Shown piece after piece: positions 52,087 to 62,291 of a stretch of DNA of 64,000 nt. The stretch covers positions 1-64,000 of the forward strand of contig NZ_JACHIK010000005.1 of NCBI RefSeq assembly GCF_014203155.1, written 5' to 3'. This DNA comes from Shinella fusca. Its GTDB lineage: Bacteria; Pseudomonadota; Alphaproteobacteria; Rhizobiales; Rhizobiaceae. The notes under the pieces are model-generated. The model did no database searches. It saw only the letters and a program-made list of their open reading frames with translations, and was not told the DNA's origin. The translations under genes and the position numbers were made by a program. Position 1 is the first letter of the stretch; every line of letters starts with the position of its first letter.

Positions 52087-52344
52087 TCAATCCTTGCCGG
52101 CAAGGCGCGCTTCCAGCGCCTCGATGCGCTTCAAAAGCGCCTCGTTCTCGTCGCGCGCCTTGATCGCCATTTCGCGCACCGCCTCGAATTCCTCGCGCTT
52201 GACGAGGTCCATGCCGTTGAAGAAGCGCTCGGCCTGCGCGCGAAACATGGTCTCGGCCTCCTTGCGCACGCCCTGGGCTGCGCCGGCGGCATCGGTCATC
52301 AGCTTGGCGAAGTCGTCGAGAATGCGGTTCGCGCCGGTGGTCAT
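52087..52344 (-). CDS. ubiK: UbiK family ubiquinone accessory factor (BMFP domain)
   Basis: An 85-residue protein with an amphipathic N-terminus (ANRILDDFAKLMTDAAGAAQ) and a C-terminal coiled coil (AIKARDENEALLKRIEALEARL). This is the BMFP/UbiK family, trimeric membrane-associated proteins that help ubiquinone synthesis in E. coli. The start at 52344 follows AGGAGGG. It is divergent from lgt. Confidence 0.85.
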   Translation of the reverse strand: MTTGANRILDDFAKLMTDAAGAAQGVRKEAETMFRAQAERFFNGMDLVKREEFEAVREMAIKARDENEALLKRIEALEARLAGKD

Positions 52345-52550
52345 GGTCTGCCCTCCTGGGGTCTGGATGCCTCTTTCGGGCCTTTCGCCCGCGTCCTGAA
52401 CCTGAGGTAGGGTCTTGCAGCCCCGCTTGCAAGCGGATTCCGGTGGATCGTTCCCGCTTGCGGGCGGGCACATCGGCGCTCGGCGATTTATCGCCTTGAC
52501 CCTGCCGTAAGCCATCGCCATCTTCCGCGCGAAAAAGGAATATCCCGATC

Positions 52551-53393
52551 TTGACGAACATCGCCCAGCTTTTCGCCATCATGCCCTATCCCGAGATCGA
52601 CCCGATCGCCTTTTCGGTCGGTCCCGTCGACGTCCACTGGTACGGCATCGCCTATGTCGTCGGCATCATGCTCGGCTGGTTCTATGCCCGGCGCCTGATC
52701 GAGACGCCGCGGCTGTGGGCGGGCGAAGCGCCGATGAGCCGCGTGCAGCTCGACGATTTCCTCGTCTGGGCCGCCGTCGGCATCATCCTCGGCGGGCGCA
52801 TCGGCTATATCCTCTTCTACGATTTCCCGAACGTCGCGGCCGAGCCGCTCCGCGCGATCCAGATCTGGAACGGCGGCATGTCCTTCCACGGCGGCTTCGC
52901 CGGCACGACGCTCGCCATGCTGCTCTTCGCGCGGCGCCACCGCATCCCCGTCTGGAGCCTGTTCGACATCGTCGCCGCCGTCGTGCCGATCGGCCTCTTC
53001 TTCGGCCGCATCGCCAATTTCGTGAACGGCGAGCTGTGGGGCCGCCTTTCCGATGCGCCCTGGGCGGTGGTCTTCCCGCAGGCCGGCCCCTTCGCGCGCC
53101 ACCCGAGCCAGCTCTACGAAGCCGGCCTCGAAGGCATCGTGCTTCTGGCGGTGCTGGCGCTCGCCATCTGGCGCTTCGGCGCGCTGAAGCGTCCCGGCCT
53201 CGTCACGGGCCTCTTCGTCTGCGGCTATGCGCTCTCGCGCATCACGGTGGAGTTCTTCCGCGAGCCGGACGCGCAGCTCGGCTATCTCTACGGCGGCTGG
53301 CTGACCATGGGCATGCTCCTGTCGCTGCCGATGCTCGCCGTCGGCGTCTGGGCGATCGTCCGCGCCCGTGCGGCTGCGTCGAAGAACGCCTGA
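52551..53393 (+). CDS. lgt: Prolipoprotein diacylglyceryl transferase
   Basis: Transfers diacylglycerol from phosphatidylglycerol to the lipobox cysteine of prolipoproteins, in the inner membrane. The 280 residues fit. Motifs: [46 protein letters not shown] (the Lgt signature) and a C-terminal [15 protein letters not shown]. The start is TTG 52551 after AAGGAA; ATG 52581 is an alternative. Two lipoprotein genes in this window (56668 and 58659) would be its substrates. Confidence 0.93.
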   Translation: MTNIAQLFAIMPYPEIDPIAFSVGPVDVHWYGIAYVVGIMLGWFYARRLIETPRLWAGEAPMSRVQLDDFLVWAAVGIILGGRIGYILFYDFPNVAAEPLRAIQIWNGGMSFHGGFAGTTLAMLLFARRHRIPVWSLFDIVAAVVPIGLFFGRIANFVNGELWGRLSDAPWAVVFPQAGPFARHPSQLYEAGLEGIVLLAVLALAIWRFGALKRPGLVTGLFVCGYALSRITVEFFREPDAQLGYLYGGWLTMGMLLSLPMLAVGVWAIVRARAAASKNA

Positions 53394-53401
53394 GCCCGCC
53401 C

Positions 53402-54502
53402 ATGCCGACGCCCCTCGCCCGCAAGATCAAGGCGCTGATCCGCACCAACGGCCCGATCAGCCTCACCGACTATTTCGCGCTTTGCCTGGCCGATCCCGAA
53501 TACGGCTATTACCGCACGCGCGATCCCTTCGGCACGGCCGGCGACTTCGTCACCGCCCCGGAGGTGAGCCAGCTCTTCGGCGAGATGCTCGGCGTCTTCC
53601 TCGTCCACGCCTGGCAGAAGCACGGCGGGCCGGCGGAGGTGCGCATCGCCGAGATCGGCCCCGGCCGCGGCACGATGATGGCCGACATGCTGCGCGTCAT
53701 ATCGAAGCTGGCTCCGCAGCTCTACGAGAGCGCGACCTTCCACCTCGTCGAGACGAGCCCGAAGCTGCGCGCCGTCCAGCACGAGACGCTCGGCACCCAC
53801 GCCTCCCGCGTCGCCTGGCACGACAGTTTCGAGGAACTGCCGGACGGCTTCGTGCTGCTCGCCGCAAACGAGCTCTTCGACGCCATTCCCATCCGCCAGT
53901 TCGTCAAGACCGCCTCCGGCTTCCGCGAGCGCATGGTCGGCCTCGATGCGGATGACGAGCTGACTTTCGCCGCGGGCGTCGCCGGCATCGACCCGGCGCT
54001 CCTGCCGGAAAACCACAAGGCCGTGGCGAACGGCACGATCTTCGAGATCGCCCCGGCCCGCGAGGCGGTCATGGCGACGATCGGCGAGCGCATCGCCCGC
54101 TTCGGCGGCACGGCGGTGATCATCGACTACGGCCATTTCGTCACCGGCTTCGGCGATACGCTCCAGGCGGTGCTGAAACACGACTTCGACCCGCCGCTCG
54201 CCCATCCAGGCGAAGCGGACCTGACGAGCCATGTCGATTTCGAGCGCCTTGCCGGCGCGGCCGCCGCCGCCGGGCTCCATGTCCACGGCATGCTGCACCA
54301 GGGCGATTTCCTCGTCGGCCTCGGCATCGGCGAGCGGGCCTCCGCGCTCGGGCGCCACCGCGACGAGGCGACGCAGGCCGCCATCCTTGCCGACGTCGAC
54401 CGGCTCGCCGGTTCCGGCGCGGGCAAAATGGGCGATCTTTTCAAGGTCTTGGCCGTCGGCAGCGCGCCGCTTGCGCTCTTTCCCTTCCGCCAGCCGGATT
54501 GA
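53402..54502 (+). CDS. Class I SAM-dependent methyltransferase, NDUFAF7/MidA-like
   Basis: A 366-residue protein of the DUF185/MidA family. Motifs: GPISLTDYFALCLADPEYGYY, DPFGTAGDFVTAPEVSQLFGE, IAEIGPGRGTMMADMLR (SAM binding), and AANELFDAIPIRQF. The human homologue NDUFAF7 methylates an arginine in a complex I subunit; the bacterial substrate may be NuoD-like but is unproven. It starts 8 bp after lgt. Confidence 0.92.
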   Translation: MPTPLARKIKALIRTNGPISLTDYFALCLADPEYGYYRTRDPFGTAGDFVTAPEVSQLFGEMLGVFLVHAWQKHGGPAEVRIAEIGPGRGTMMADMLRVISKLAPQLYESATFHLVETSPKLRAVQHETLGTHASRVAWHDSFEELPDGFVLLAANELFDAIPIRQFVKTASGFRERMVGLDADDELTFAAGVAGIDPALLPENHKAVANGTIFEIAPAREAVMATIGERIARFGGTAVIIDYGHFVTGFGDTLQAVLKHDFDPPLAHPGEADLTSHVDFERLAGAAAAAGLHVHGMLHQGDFLVGLGIGERASALGRHRDEATQAAILADVDRLAGSGAGKMGDLFKVLAVGSAPLALFPFRQPD

Positions 54503-54600
54503 CACGCCCGAAAAGGCCGGACAACATCCGGCCCGATTTGCACCCGCATGCCCCGGCGACATCCTTGCCCGGCGGCCCGTTCCAAGCCAGCCGAGAGACC

Positions 54601-55392
54601 ATGACCGACCAGGCGCTCCCCTCCCCGATCGAAAGCCCGCTTCTGGCGGAGCGCGCCGGCCATGCGGCGCGCCACGGCTTCTTCACCCGCGCGGGCGGCG
54701 TCTCGGAAGGCATCTACCGCGGGCTCAATGTCGGCCTCGGCTCGAAGGACGAGCGCGAAAGGGTCGAGGAGAACCGTGCCCGGGTCGCCCGCTGGTTCTC
54801 CGTCACACCGGACCGGCTTGCGACCGTCCATCAGGTCCATTCGCCGGACGTCGTGCTGGTCGACGAAAACTACGACGGCGCACGCCCTCAGGCCGATGCC
54901 ATGGTAAGCGCCACGCCCGGCATGGTGCTCGGCGTTCTTTCGGCCGATTGCGGCCCGATCCTCTTCTGCGACCCCGAGGCCCGCGTCGCGGGCGCCGCCC
55001 ATGCCGGCTGGAAGGGCGCGCTCTACGGCGTGCTTGAAAGCACCGTCGCCGCCATGGAACGGCTCGGCGCGAAGCGGGAAAACATCCTCGCCAGCCTCGG
55101 CCCCTCCATCGGCCGGCACAATTACGAGGTCGGCCCGGAATTCGTGGAGCGATTCCTGTCGGTCGACAAGGACTACGGGCGCTATTTCACGCTATCCGAC
55201 AAGCCCGGCCATGCCATGTTCGACCTGCCGGGCCTGACGACGCAGCGCCTTGCGGATGCCGGGGTGACGGCCGAGAACCTCGACATCTGCACCTATCCGG
55301 ACGAGGACCGCTTCTTCTCCTACCGGCGCACCGTGCACCGGCAGGAACCCGACTACGGCCGCCAGATTTCGGCGATCATGATAAGGGGCTGA
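54601..55392 (+). CDS. pgeF: Peptidoglycan editing factor PgeF (laccase-domain protein)
   Basis: A 263-residue protein of the DUF152/YfiH family. PgeF removes L-serine wrongly placed in peptidoglycan peptides and was once called a polyphenol oxidoreductase. Motifs: HGFFTRAGGVSEGIYRGLN, TVHQVHSPDVV, GVLSADCGPILF, AAHAGWKGAL and IGRHNYEVGPEF, with the conserved H, C and H residues. The start at 54601 is chosen because the upstream part is proline-rich and overlaps the previous gene. Confidence 0.93.
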   Translation: MTDQALPSPIESPLLAERAGHAARHGFFTRAGGVSEGIYRGLNVGLGSKDERERVEENRARVARWFSVTPDRLATVHQVHSPDVVLVDENYDGARPQADAMVSATPGMVLGVLSADCGPILFCDPEARVAGAAHAGWKGALYGVLESTVAAMERLGAKRENILASLGPSIGRHNYEVGPEFVERFLSVDKDYGRYFTLSDKPGHAMFDLPGLTTQRLADAGVTAENLDICTYPDEDRFFSYRRTVHRQEPDYGRQISAIMIRG

Positions 55393-55419
55393 ATGCCCGA
55401 AAAGACGAGGGAGACACCC

Positions 55420-56571
55420 ATGGCCTTTCACTTCGACAGCGAGGAATATGCCAACCGGCTCCAGCGCCTGACCTCCCGGATGCGGGAGGAGAAGATCGAC
55501 GCCATGCTGCTCTTCTCGCAGGAGAGCATGTACTGGCTGACCGGCTACGATACCTTCGGCTACTGCTTCTTCCAGACGCTGGTGGTCAAGGCGAATGGCG
55601 AGATGGTTCTGCTCACGCGCTCGGCGGACCTGCGCCAGGCCCGGCGCACCTCCACTATCGAGAAGATCGAGATCTGGATCGACCGCGTCAACGCGGACCC
55701 GACCATGGACCTCAAAAACCTTCTCTCCGATCTCGACCTCCTCGGCTGCCGCATCGGCGTCGAATACGACACGCACGGCCTCACCGGCCGCAACGCCCGC
55801 CTCCTCGACAACCAGTTGCAGAGCTTCGGCGAGATCGTCGACGCCTCCGCCCTCGTCAGCCGCCTGCGCCTCATCAAGAGCCCGGCGGAGATCGCCTATG
55901 TCGAGCGCGCCGCCGCGCTCTCCGACGACGCGCTCGACGCCGCCCTGCCGCTGATCGTGCCCGGCGGCGACGAGGCGGCGATCCTCGCCGCGCTGCAGAA
56001 TGCCGTGCTTGCCGGCGGCGGCGACTACGCGGCCAACGAATTCGTCATCGGCTCGGGGGCCGACGCCCTGCTCTGCCGTTCGAAATCCGGCCGGCGGCGG
56101 CTCGATGCGAACGACCAGCTCACCCTCGAATGGTCCGGCGTCTGCGCGCGCTACCATGCGCCGATGATGCGCACCGCCCTCATCGGCGAGGTGAGCAACC
56201 GTCACCGCGAACTCTACAGCGCCTGCCGCGAGGCCATGCAGGCGATGGAGATGGTGCTGCGCCCCGGCAACACGTTCGGCACCGTCTTCGAGACCTTCGC
56301 CCGCATCGTCGACGAGCGCGGCCTTGCCCGCCACCGGCTCAACACCTGCGGCTATTCCGTCGGCGCGCGCTTTGCCCCGTCCTGGATGGACCCGCAGATG
56401 TTCCTGATGGGCAATCCGCAGGAGATCGAGCCGAACATGGCGCTCTTCGTCCACACGATCCTGCTCGATTCCGACAGCAACACCGCCATGACGCTCGGCC
56501 AGACCTACCTCACCACCACCGATACGCCCCGCCCGCTCTCGCGCTACGGGCTGGATTTCATCGAGGCCTGA
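55420..56571 (+). CDS. M24-fold (creatinase/aminopeptidase P-like) protein
   Basis: A 383-residue pita-bread fold protein. The N-terminal creatinase-like domain has LLFSQESMYWLTGYDTFGY. The C-terminal domain aligns with M24 peptidases, but the metal-binding positions do not match. The D-x-(S/T)-R-T stretch reads PMMRT (after RYHA), the first aspartate position reads LEWSG, and the GHGIG histidine region reads CGYSVGARF. Members without metals include creatinase. A peptidase activity is therefore doubtful. An alternative start at 55393 adds nine residues and abuts pgeF. Confidence 0.85.
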   Translation: MAFHFDSEEYANRLQRLTSRMREEKIDAMLLFSQESMYWLTGYDTFGYCFFQTLVVKANGEMVLLTRSADLRQARRTSTIEKIEIWIDRVNADPTMDLKNLLSDLDLLGCRIGVEYDTHGLTGRNARLLDNQLQSFGEIVDASALVSRLRLIKSPAEIAYVERAAALSDDALDAALPLIVPGGDEAAILAALQNAVLAGGGDYAANEFVIGSGADALLCRSKSGRRRLDANDQLTLEWSGVCARYHAPMMRTALIGEVSNRHRELYSACREAMQAMEMVLRPGNTFGTVFETFARIVDERGLARHRLNTCGYSVGARFAPSWMDPQMFLMGNPQEIEPNMALFVHTILLDSDSNTAMTLGQTYLTTTDTPRPLSRYGLDFIEA

Positions 56572-56587
56572 CCCCAACATCCTGTAA

Positions 56588-56616
56588 TTGACAGGGGCCG
56601 GCCGGGCACCCATAAA
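56588..56616 (+). promoter_or_regulatory. Promoter of the lipoprotein gene
   Basis: TTGACA (56588-56593), 17 bp, CATAAA (56611-56616). A consensus -35 with ideal spacing, 51 bp before the start codon. Confidence 0.55.
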
Positions 56617-56667
56617 TCGTTGCGGGGAACGGAGGAGGCGAAAATGCCTCCCTGAGGACACGGGACG

Positions 56668-57465
56668 ATGACGATGCACACGCTGATGAAGCGGCTGGCG
56701 CTGGTCGGCCTCATCGCCACACTCGCCGGCTGCAACAGCACGGATGCGCTGATCCCGCGCGTCGATGTCGGCAGCAGCAGTTTCAACTCGCCGCCGGTCA
56801 CGCAGGGCGATCTCGACCAGATGAGCGCGGAGACGAGCCCGGTCACCACCATGCCGGTGGCGACCGCCCAGCAGACCGCCTTTGCCGATACGTCCGGCCT
56901 CGACGGCGCCGGCGGCTCGACGGGCCGCGACACGGCGGGCACGCTGCAGGGCCAGGCCGACGCGCTCGCGCGCAACCGGGCAGCGGCAAATACCGATACC
57001 GAAATGGCGAGCACCGCGACCCGGCGCTCGCTGGCCGCCGAGGAAGCCTCCGAAGGCGCGTCGGACGTCGCCGCGCTGCCGCGCGCCTCCGCGACGGGCG
57101 GCGAGACGATCCGCTTCCTGCCGATCATCGGCGCGCCGGTTGAGGCCGTCACACCGCTTTCCAGGCGGCTCGGCGCGGAAGCCCGCTCGAGCGGGCTGAC
57201 AATCCGCAGCGCCTCGGACACCTCCGCGAAATACATCCTGAAAGGCTATTTCTCGGCCATGAACGATAGCGGCAAGACCACCGTCGTCTATGTCTGGGAC
57301 GTGCTCGACGGCAGCGGCGCGCGCCTGCACCGCATCCAGGGCCAGGAGACCGTGTCCGGAACGGCGGCCGATCCATGGGCGGCCGTGCCGGCCGGAACGA
57401 TGGAGGGCATCGCCCGCAAGACCATCCGCCAATATCTCGACTGGCGCGGTTCGCTGCCCGGTTAG
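56668..57465 (+). CDS. Exported lipoprotein, hypothetical
   Basis: A 265-residue protein with a lipoprotein signal peptide (lipobox LAGC, Cys22). The region to about residue 145 is alanine/threonine/serine-rich and likely disordered. The C-terminal 120 residues look folded (RFLPIIGAPVEAVTPLSRRL, AKYILKGYFSAMNDSGKTTVVYVWDVL). No family is assigned. It is probably outer-membrane or periplasm-facing. It has its own promoter. Confidence 0.82.
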   Translation: MTMHTLMKRLALVGLIATLAGCNSTDALIPRVDVGSSSFNSPPVTQGDLDQMSAETSPVTTMPVATAQQTAFADTSGLDGAGGSTGRDTAGTLQGQADALARNRAAANTDTEMASTATRRSLAAEEASEGASDVAALPRASATGGETIRFLPIIGAPVEAVTPLSRRLGAEARSSGLTIRSASDTSAKYILKGYFSAMNDSGKTTVVYVWDVLDGSGARLHRIQGQETVSGTAADPWAAVPAGTMEGIARKTIRQYLDWRGSLPG

Positions 57466-57528
57466 CGAAGGGGAAACGGTAAATCGCGGAGAAATGCGAA
57501 GAATCGCTTTTTCGAACCGGCAAAGCCC

Positions 57529-57557
57529 TTGCATTCGCGGATTGAGCCGCTTAAACG
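57529..57557 (+). promoter_or_regulatory. Candidate prs promoter
   Basis: CTTGCA (57529-57534), 17 bp, TTAAAC (57552-57557), 34 bp before prs. Confidence 0.4.
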
Positions 57558-57591
57558 CCCCCCTATCAGCATAATCACAGGCGGACCATAG

Positions 57592-58524
<933 letters not shown>

Positions 58525-58658
58525 CCCCCTTTCGGGCCTGCGCATGCCTTCCGGCCGCGCAGGCTCTCCCTCCGCCATCCCCTGCTTTTTGCCCGCGCCC
58601 CGATATCGGGGCCTTTGTTTTTACGCTAGGGTCGACGCGGTTTGATCAGGAGAGCCCC

Positions 58659-59267
58659 ATGATTTCGATATCGCCCTTCCTATGCCGGATGGCGGGACGC
58701 ATCGCCATCCTCCTTGCCGCCGGCGCCGCGCTGGCGGCCTGCTCCGTCGAGGTCGACGAAGGGGGCGGCGGCTATCGCCCGCGTCCGCGCCCGCAGGCCT
58801 GCACGATGGAATATCTTCCCGTGTGCGGCGCGCGCGACCATGACCAGCAGACCTTCGCCAATGCCTGCGAGGCGCGTTCGAGCGGCTACCGGGTCGTCGG
58901 GCGCGGTGAGTGCCGCGGCGGCGGACGGCCGGATCCCTATCCGGGAGAAGGCCGCGCCTGCACGCGGGAATATGCGCCGGTCTGCGGCGCGAACGGCCGC
59001 GACCGGCAGACGTTCGCCAATGCCTGCGAAGCGCGCAAGAGCGGCTACGACGTCATCGGCAACGGCGAATGCCAGGCACGCCGGCCGGACGGCGACCGCC
59101 CGGATTGGCGCGACCGTGACCGCGACCGCGGTGGCCAGAAGGTCTGCACGATGGAATACCGGCCTGTCTGCGGCCAGCGCGGCCGCGATATCCGGACGTT
59201 CGGCAATGCCTGCTCGGCGGATGCCGAGGGTTACCGGGTCGTCAGCCCCGGCGAATGCCGCGGCTGA
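58659..59267 (+). CDS. Lipoprotein with three Kazal-type inhibitor domains
   Basis: A 202-residue lipoprotein (lipobox LAAC, Cys28) with three repeats. Each has C-x-(M/R)-E-Y-x-P-V-C-G, then a cysteine in NAC and another in GEC, so four cysteines per repeat. The pattern matches bacterial Kazal-type serine protease inhibitor domains, which are shorter than animal ones. Linkers are rich in R, D and P. It is likely outer-surface exposed and could inhibit proteases, but target and activity are unknown. Start at 58659 follows an AGGAGAG site. Confidence 0.85.
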   Translation: MISISPFLCRMAGRIAILLAAGAALAACSVEVDEGGGGYRPRPRPQACTMEYLPVCGARDHDQQTFANACEARSSGYRVVGRGECRGGGRPDPYPGEGRACTREYAPVCGANGRDRQTFANACEARKSGYDVIGNGECQARRPDGDRPDWRDRDRDRGGQKVCTMEYRPVCGQRGRDIRTFGNACSADAEGYRVVSPGECRG

Positions 59268-59291
59268 CGGGCGATACACGGCCTGAAGCTC

Positions 59292-59324
59292 GAAACCCCG
59301 CCGCGCACACGGCGGGGTTTTTCT
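59292..59324 (+). terminator. Rho-independent terminator of the Kazal lipoprotein gene
   Basis: AAACCCCGCCG pairs with CGGCGGGGTTT around a short loop, followed by T. Confidence 0.9.
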
Positions 59325-59418
59325 TTGGCCGCCCGCCGCGATGAAACGGGAAAACCCTGTTCCCAAGCCCGATGCGGCCTGTTACGACTGCGCATCCCTT
59401 TCCAGTATCGATCCTGTC

Positions 59419-60603
59419 ATGCTTCGTGATTTTTCCGCCCAAGCCCTTTTCATGGGCCTGCTCACCGCCTTTGTCGGTTTCGCCAGCTCCTTCGCCGTCG
59501 TGCTGCACGGCCTCGCCGGCGTCGGGGCGAGCGAGGCGCAGGCCGCCTCCGGCCTGATGGCCCTTTCCGTCTCCATGGGCATCTGCGCCATCGTCCTCAG
59601 CACGGTCACGCGCCTGCCCGTCTCCATCGCCTGGTCGACGCCGGGCGCGGCGCTGCTGGCAAGCTCCGGCGCGGTGGAAGGCGGCTTTGCGACGGCGGTG
59701 GGCGGGTTCCTCGTCTGCGCGGCGCTGATCGTCGTCGCGGGCCTGTGGAAGCCGCTCGGCCGCATGGTCGCCGCCATCCCGGCGACGCTCGCCAACGCCA
59801 TGCTCTCCGGCGTGCTGATCGGCCTGTGCTTCGCGCCGGTCAAGGCCGTCGCCTTCGACCCGAGGCTGGGCCTTCCCATCGTGCTCGCCTGGGCGCTCGT
59901 CGGCAGCATCAACCGGCTCTATGCGGTGCCGGCGGCGCTCCTCGCCTTCATCGGCGTGCTCGCCTTCGGCGTCGACATTCCGGCGGGCGCGCTCGCCGGC
60001 CTTGCGGATTCCCTGCTGCCGAGGCCCGAATTCGTGACACCCGCCTTCACCGTGGCCGGCCTCGTCGGCATCGCGCTGCCGCTCTTCATCGTCACCATGG
60101 CCTCGCAGAACATTCCCGGCATCGCCGTGCTGAAGGTCAACGACTATACGCCCAATCCCGGCCCGCTCTTCGCCACGACCGGCCTCTTCTCGCTGTTCTC
60201 CGCGCCCTTCGGCGGCCATGCCGTCAACCTTGCGGCCATCACCGCCGCCATGTGCGCCGGTTCCGACGCTCATCCCGATCCCGCCAAGCGCTACTGGGCG
60301 GCGATCAATGCGGGCATCTTCTACGTGATCTTCGGCCTTGCCGCCGGCGCCGTCACGGCCTTCGTCAGCCTCGCCCCGCCGATCCTCATCGAGGCGGTGG
60401 CGGGCCTTGCGCTGATCAGCGCCTTCGCCGCCTCCGCGCTCAATGCCTTCCGCGAGCCGGAAAGCCGCGAGGCGGCGGCGGTGACCTTCCTCGTCACCGC
60501 CTCGGGCGTGTCGCTCGCCGGCATTTCCGGCGCATTCTGGGGACTGGTCGCCGGCGGACTGATGCTGGCGCTCGCCCGCTTCACGGCCAGGCGCCGCGCC
60601 TGA
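59419..60603 (+). CDS. benE: BenE family benzoate transporter
   Basis: A 394-residue membrane protein with about twelve helices. It starts with LRDFSAQALFMGLLTAFVGF and shows STVTRLPVSIAWSTPGAALL and LFSAPFGGHAVNLAAITAAM, the BenE signature. BenE proteins are benzoate/H+ symporters or related carriers (E. coli YdcO). The start at 59419 gives the usual length and leaves room for a promoter after the upstream terminator; ATG 59341 gives 420 residues. No benzoate-degradation genes are nearby, so the substrate is uncertain. Confidence 0.88.
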   Translation: MLRDFSAQALFMGLLTAFVGFASSFAVVLHGLAGVGASEAQAASGLMALSVSMGICAIVLSTVTRLPVSIAWSTPGAALLASSGAVEGGFATAVGGFLVCAALIVVAGLWKPLGRMVAAIPATLANAMLSGVLIGLCFAPVKAVAFDPRLGLPIVLAWALVGSINRLYAVPAALLAFIGVLAFGVDIPAGALAGLADSLLPRPEFVTPAFTVAGLVGIALPLFIVTMASQNIPGIAVLKVNDYTPNPGPLFATTGLFSLFSAPFGGHAVNLAAITAAMCAGSDAHPDPAKRYWAAINAGIFYVIFGLAAGAVTAFVSLAPPILIEAVAGLALISAFAASALNAFREPESREAAAVTFLVTASGVSLAGISGAFWGLVAGGLMLALARFTARRRA

Positions 60604-60606
60604 AAG

Positions 60607-62061
60607 CTATTGCTGGAAGGGCAGCGGCTGGCCGTTGATCAGCACCTTGCCGTCCTCGCCGACCGCCACATCCCAGACCTGCGCGCCGCCGCCGCCATCG
60701 CGCGCCAGCCCCTTCATCATCAGGAGCACGAAGGACGCCTGCCCGAATTCCGGCACGGTGGCGGCGTTCTTCTGGAGATAGGCGACCGTCTTGTCGAAGT
60801 CGCGCATGGTGATCGTCACCGCGGCGCTGTGGCGGTCCTTGTCGTCGGGATAGACCAGCATCTTGCCGGTAAGATGCACATCGTAGATCGGCGAGACGGC
60901 GGAGACGTCCTCGAATTCCACCGTCATCTTTCCGTCCGGCAGGACGATCCGGCCGATCTCCCGGCTCTGTTCGTCGGTCAGCGGCTGCGCCCTGGTGAAA
61001 TCCGCATGGTCGACGAAGTAGTCGACGGCGCCGGCAAGGTCGAGATCGGTGACGGCGACCTTGAAGGAGGCCCGCTCCGGCACCGCCTCCGCGAAGGCGG
61101 CGGGCAGGATGCCGGCCGGCGGCTTCGGCTTCTCCACGCCGACGCCGAAGCCGAGGCGGGTGGAATGGGCGATGCCGTTCATGGCGATATCGTAGGTGAT
61201 GGCGTCGGCGCCGAACGTGCCCTTCTCCGTGCCGACCGTGACGTTCGAGGCGCGGATATTCTCCGTCAGGTTGTCGAAGACCGGCAGGGCGTCACGCAGC
61301 AATCCCTTCAGCCGCTCGGCATCGGCCGCCTCCAGCCGCTCGGCCTTCAGGTGGTCGAGCACGAAGAAGGTGAGGTCCTGCACCACCTTGTAGCGCGCGC
61401 CGTCCATGCTCACGTCGATATCGACGGTGTCGGCGCCGATATCGACCCGGCCGCCCTGCCCGCCGGTGACCGTCTCGGCGAAGGCCTTCATCACGCCGGT
61501 GCTCGTCACGTCGAGCAGGCCTTCGGCCTTCTTCTCGGCCGCAACGCGCATGGCCGTCTCGCCGAAGCTCGCCGTGACGCTCTCCTGCGGCGAGGTGCTG
61601 GTGAAGGTGAGCCTGCGCGCCGCCCAGTCGGCGGAGGTGAAGTAGAGGATTTCCGGATCGTAGATCCCGTCGAGCTTCATCGAATCGATGACATAGGAGA
61701 ACGTGTTCTTCCCGGGCGCGGCATCGACCGTGCCCTTGATGTCGAAACTGTCGTTCGCCTCGACATGGTAGGTGCCCTCCGGCATCGGCCTCAGATAGGC
61801 CGTCATCGGCTTCAGGCCGTCGATCGTCATCGGCCCCGCCTTCGCCTTGTCGAGAAGGATGGCCGGATCGAAGCGCAATTCGTAGAAGGAGGTCGCCGCC
61901 CGCACCGTCACGAGGCCGGCATCGACCATCTCCTTCGGCAGGTAGCGGGTGAGCTTCTGCTGGAGGCTTTCGGCCTCGGACGACGTGACCTGCTGGGAGA
62001 AGGCCGGGCTTGCGGAAAGAAGGGCAAGGGCGGCCGAGGCCATCAGGATCTGTCGTCTCAT
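60607..62061 (-). CDS. Large exported protein, hypothetical
   Basis: A 484-residue protein with a signal peptide (MASAALALLSASPAFS, cleavage near residue 22) and a long mature domain of alternating polar/hydrophobic strands, as in beta-rich periplasmic proteins. It may belong to the DUF2125-type group, but this is not certain. The C-terminus reads VLINGQPLPFQQ. The start at 62061 follows GGAGG. It converges with benE (3 bp between the stops) and is divergent from rplY. Confidence 0.82.
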   Translation of the reverse strand: MRRQILMASAALALLSASPAFSQQVTSSEAESLQQKLTRYLPKEMVDAGLVTVRAATSFYELRFDPAILLDKAKAGPMTIDGLKPMTAYLRPMPEGTYHVEANDSFDIKGTVDAAPGKNTFSYVIDSMKLDGIYDPEILYFTSADWAARRLTFTSTSPQESVTASFGETAMRVAAEKKAEGLLDVTSTGVMKAFAETVTGGQGGRVDIGADTVDIDVSMDGARYKVVQDLTFFVLDHLKAERLEAADAERLKGLLRDALPVFDNLTENIRASNVTVGTEKGTFGADAITYDIAMNGIAHSTRLGFGVGVEKPKPPAGILPAAFAEAVPERASFKVAVTDLDLAGAVDYFVDHADFTRAQPLTDEQSREIGRIVLPDGKMTVEFEDVSAVSPIYDVHLTGKMLVYPDDKDRHSAAVTITMRDFDKTVAYLQKNAATVPEFGQASFVLLMMKGLARDGGGGAQVWDVAVGEDGKVLINGQPLPFQQ

Positions 62062-62291
62062 TCTATGGCCTCCATTGCCGAACCGAAGCATACGAGCATC
62101 CAATCGCAGGGCCGCCGTGTCAATCCGGCGGCGGGCCTTGCATTTTCGGGCGTTCTCGGTTATCGAGCCCCCGTCCGCGTAGACACCCTTGGAGGCACCG
62201 CGGATGAGGCTTTCCAAAATCCTCACGTTTTGCGCGGCCGGCGAATGCCGATCCGTGAAGAACGCTCCAGTAACAGACGAAAGAAAAAGCC

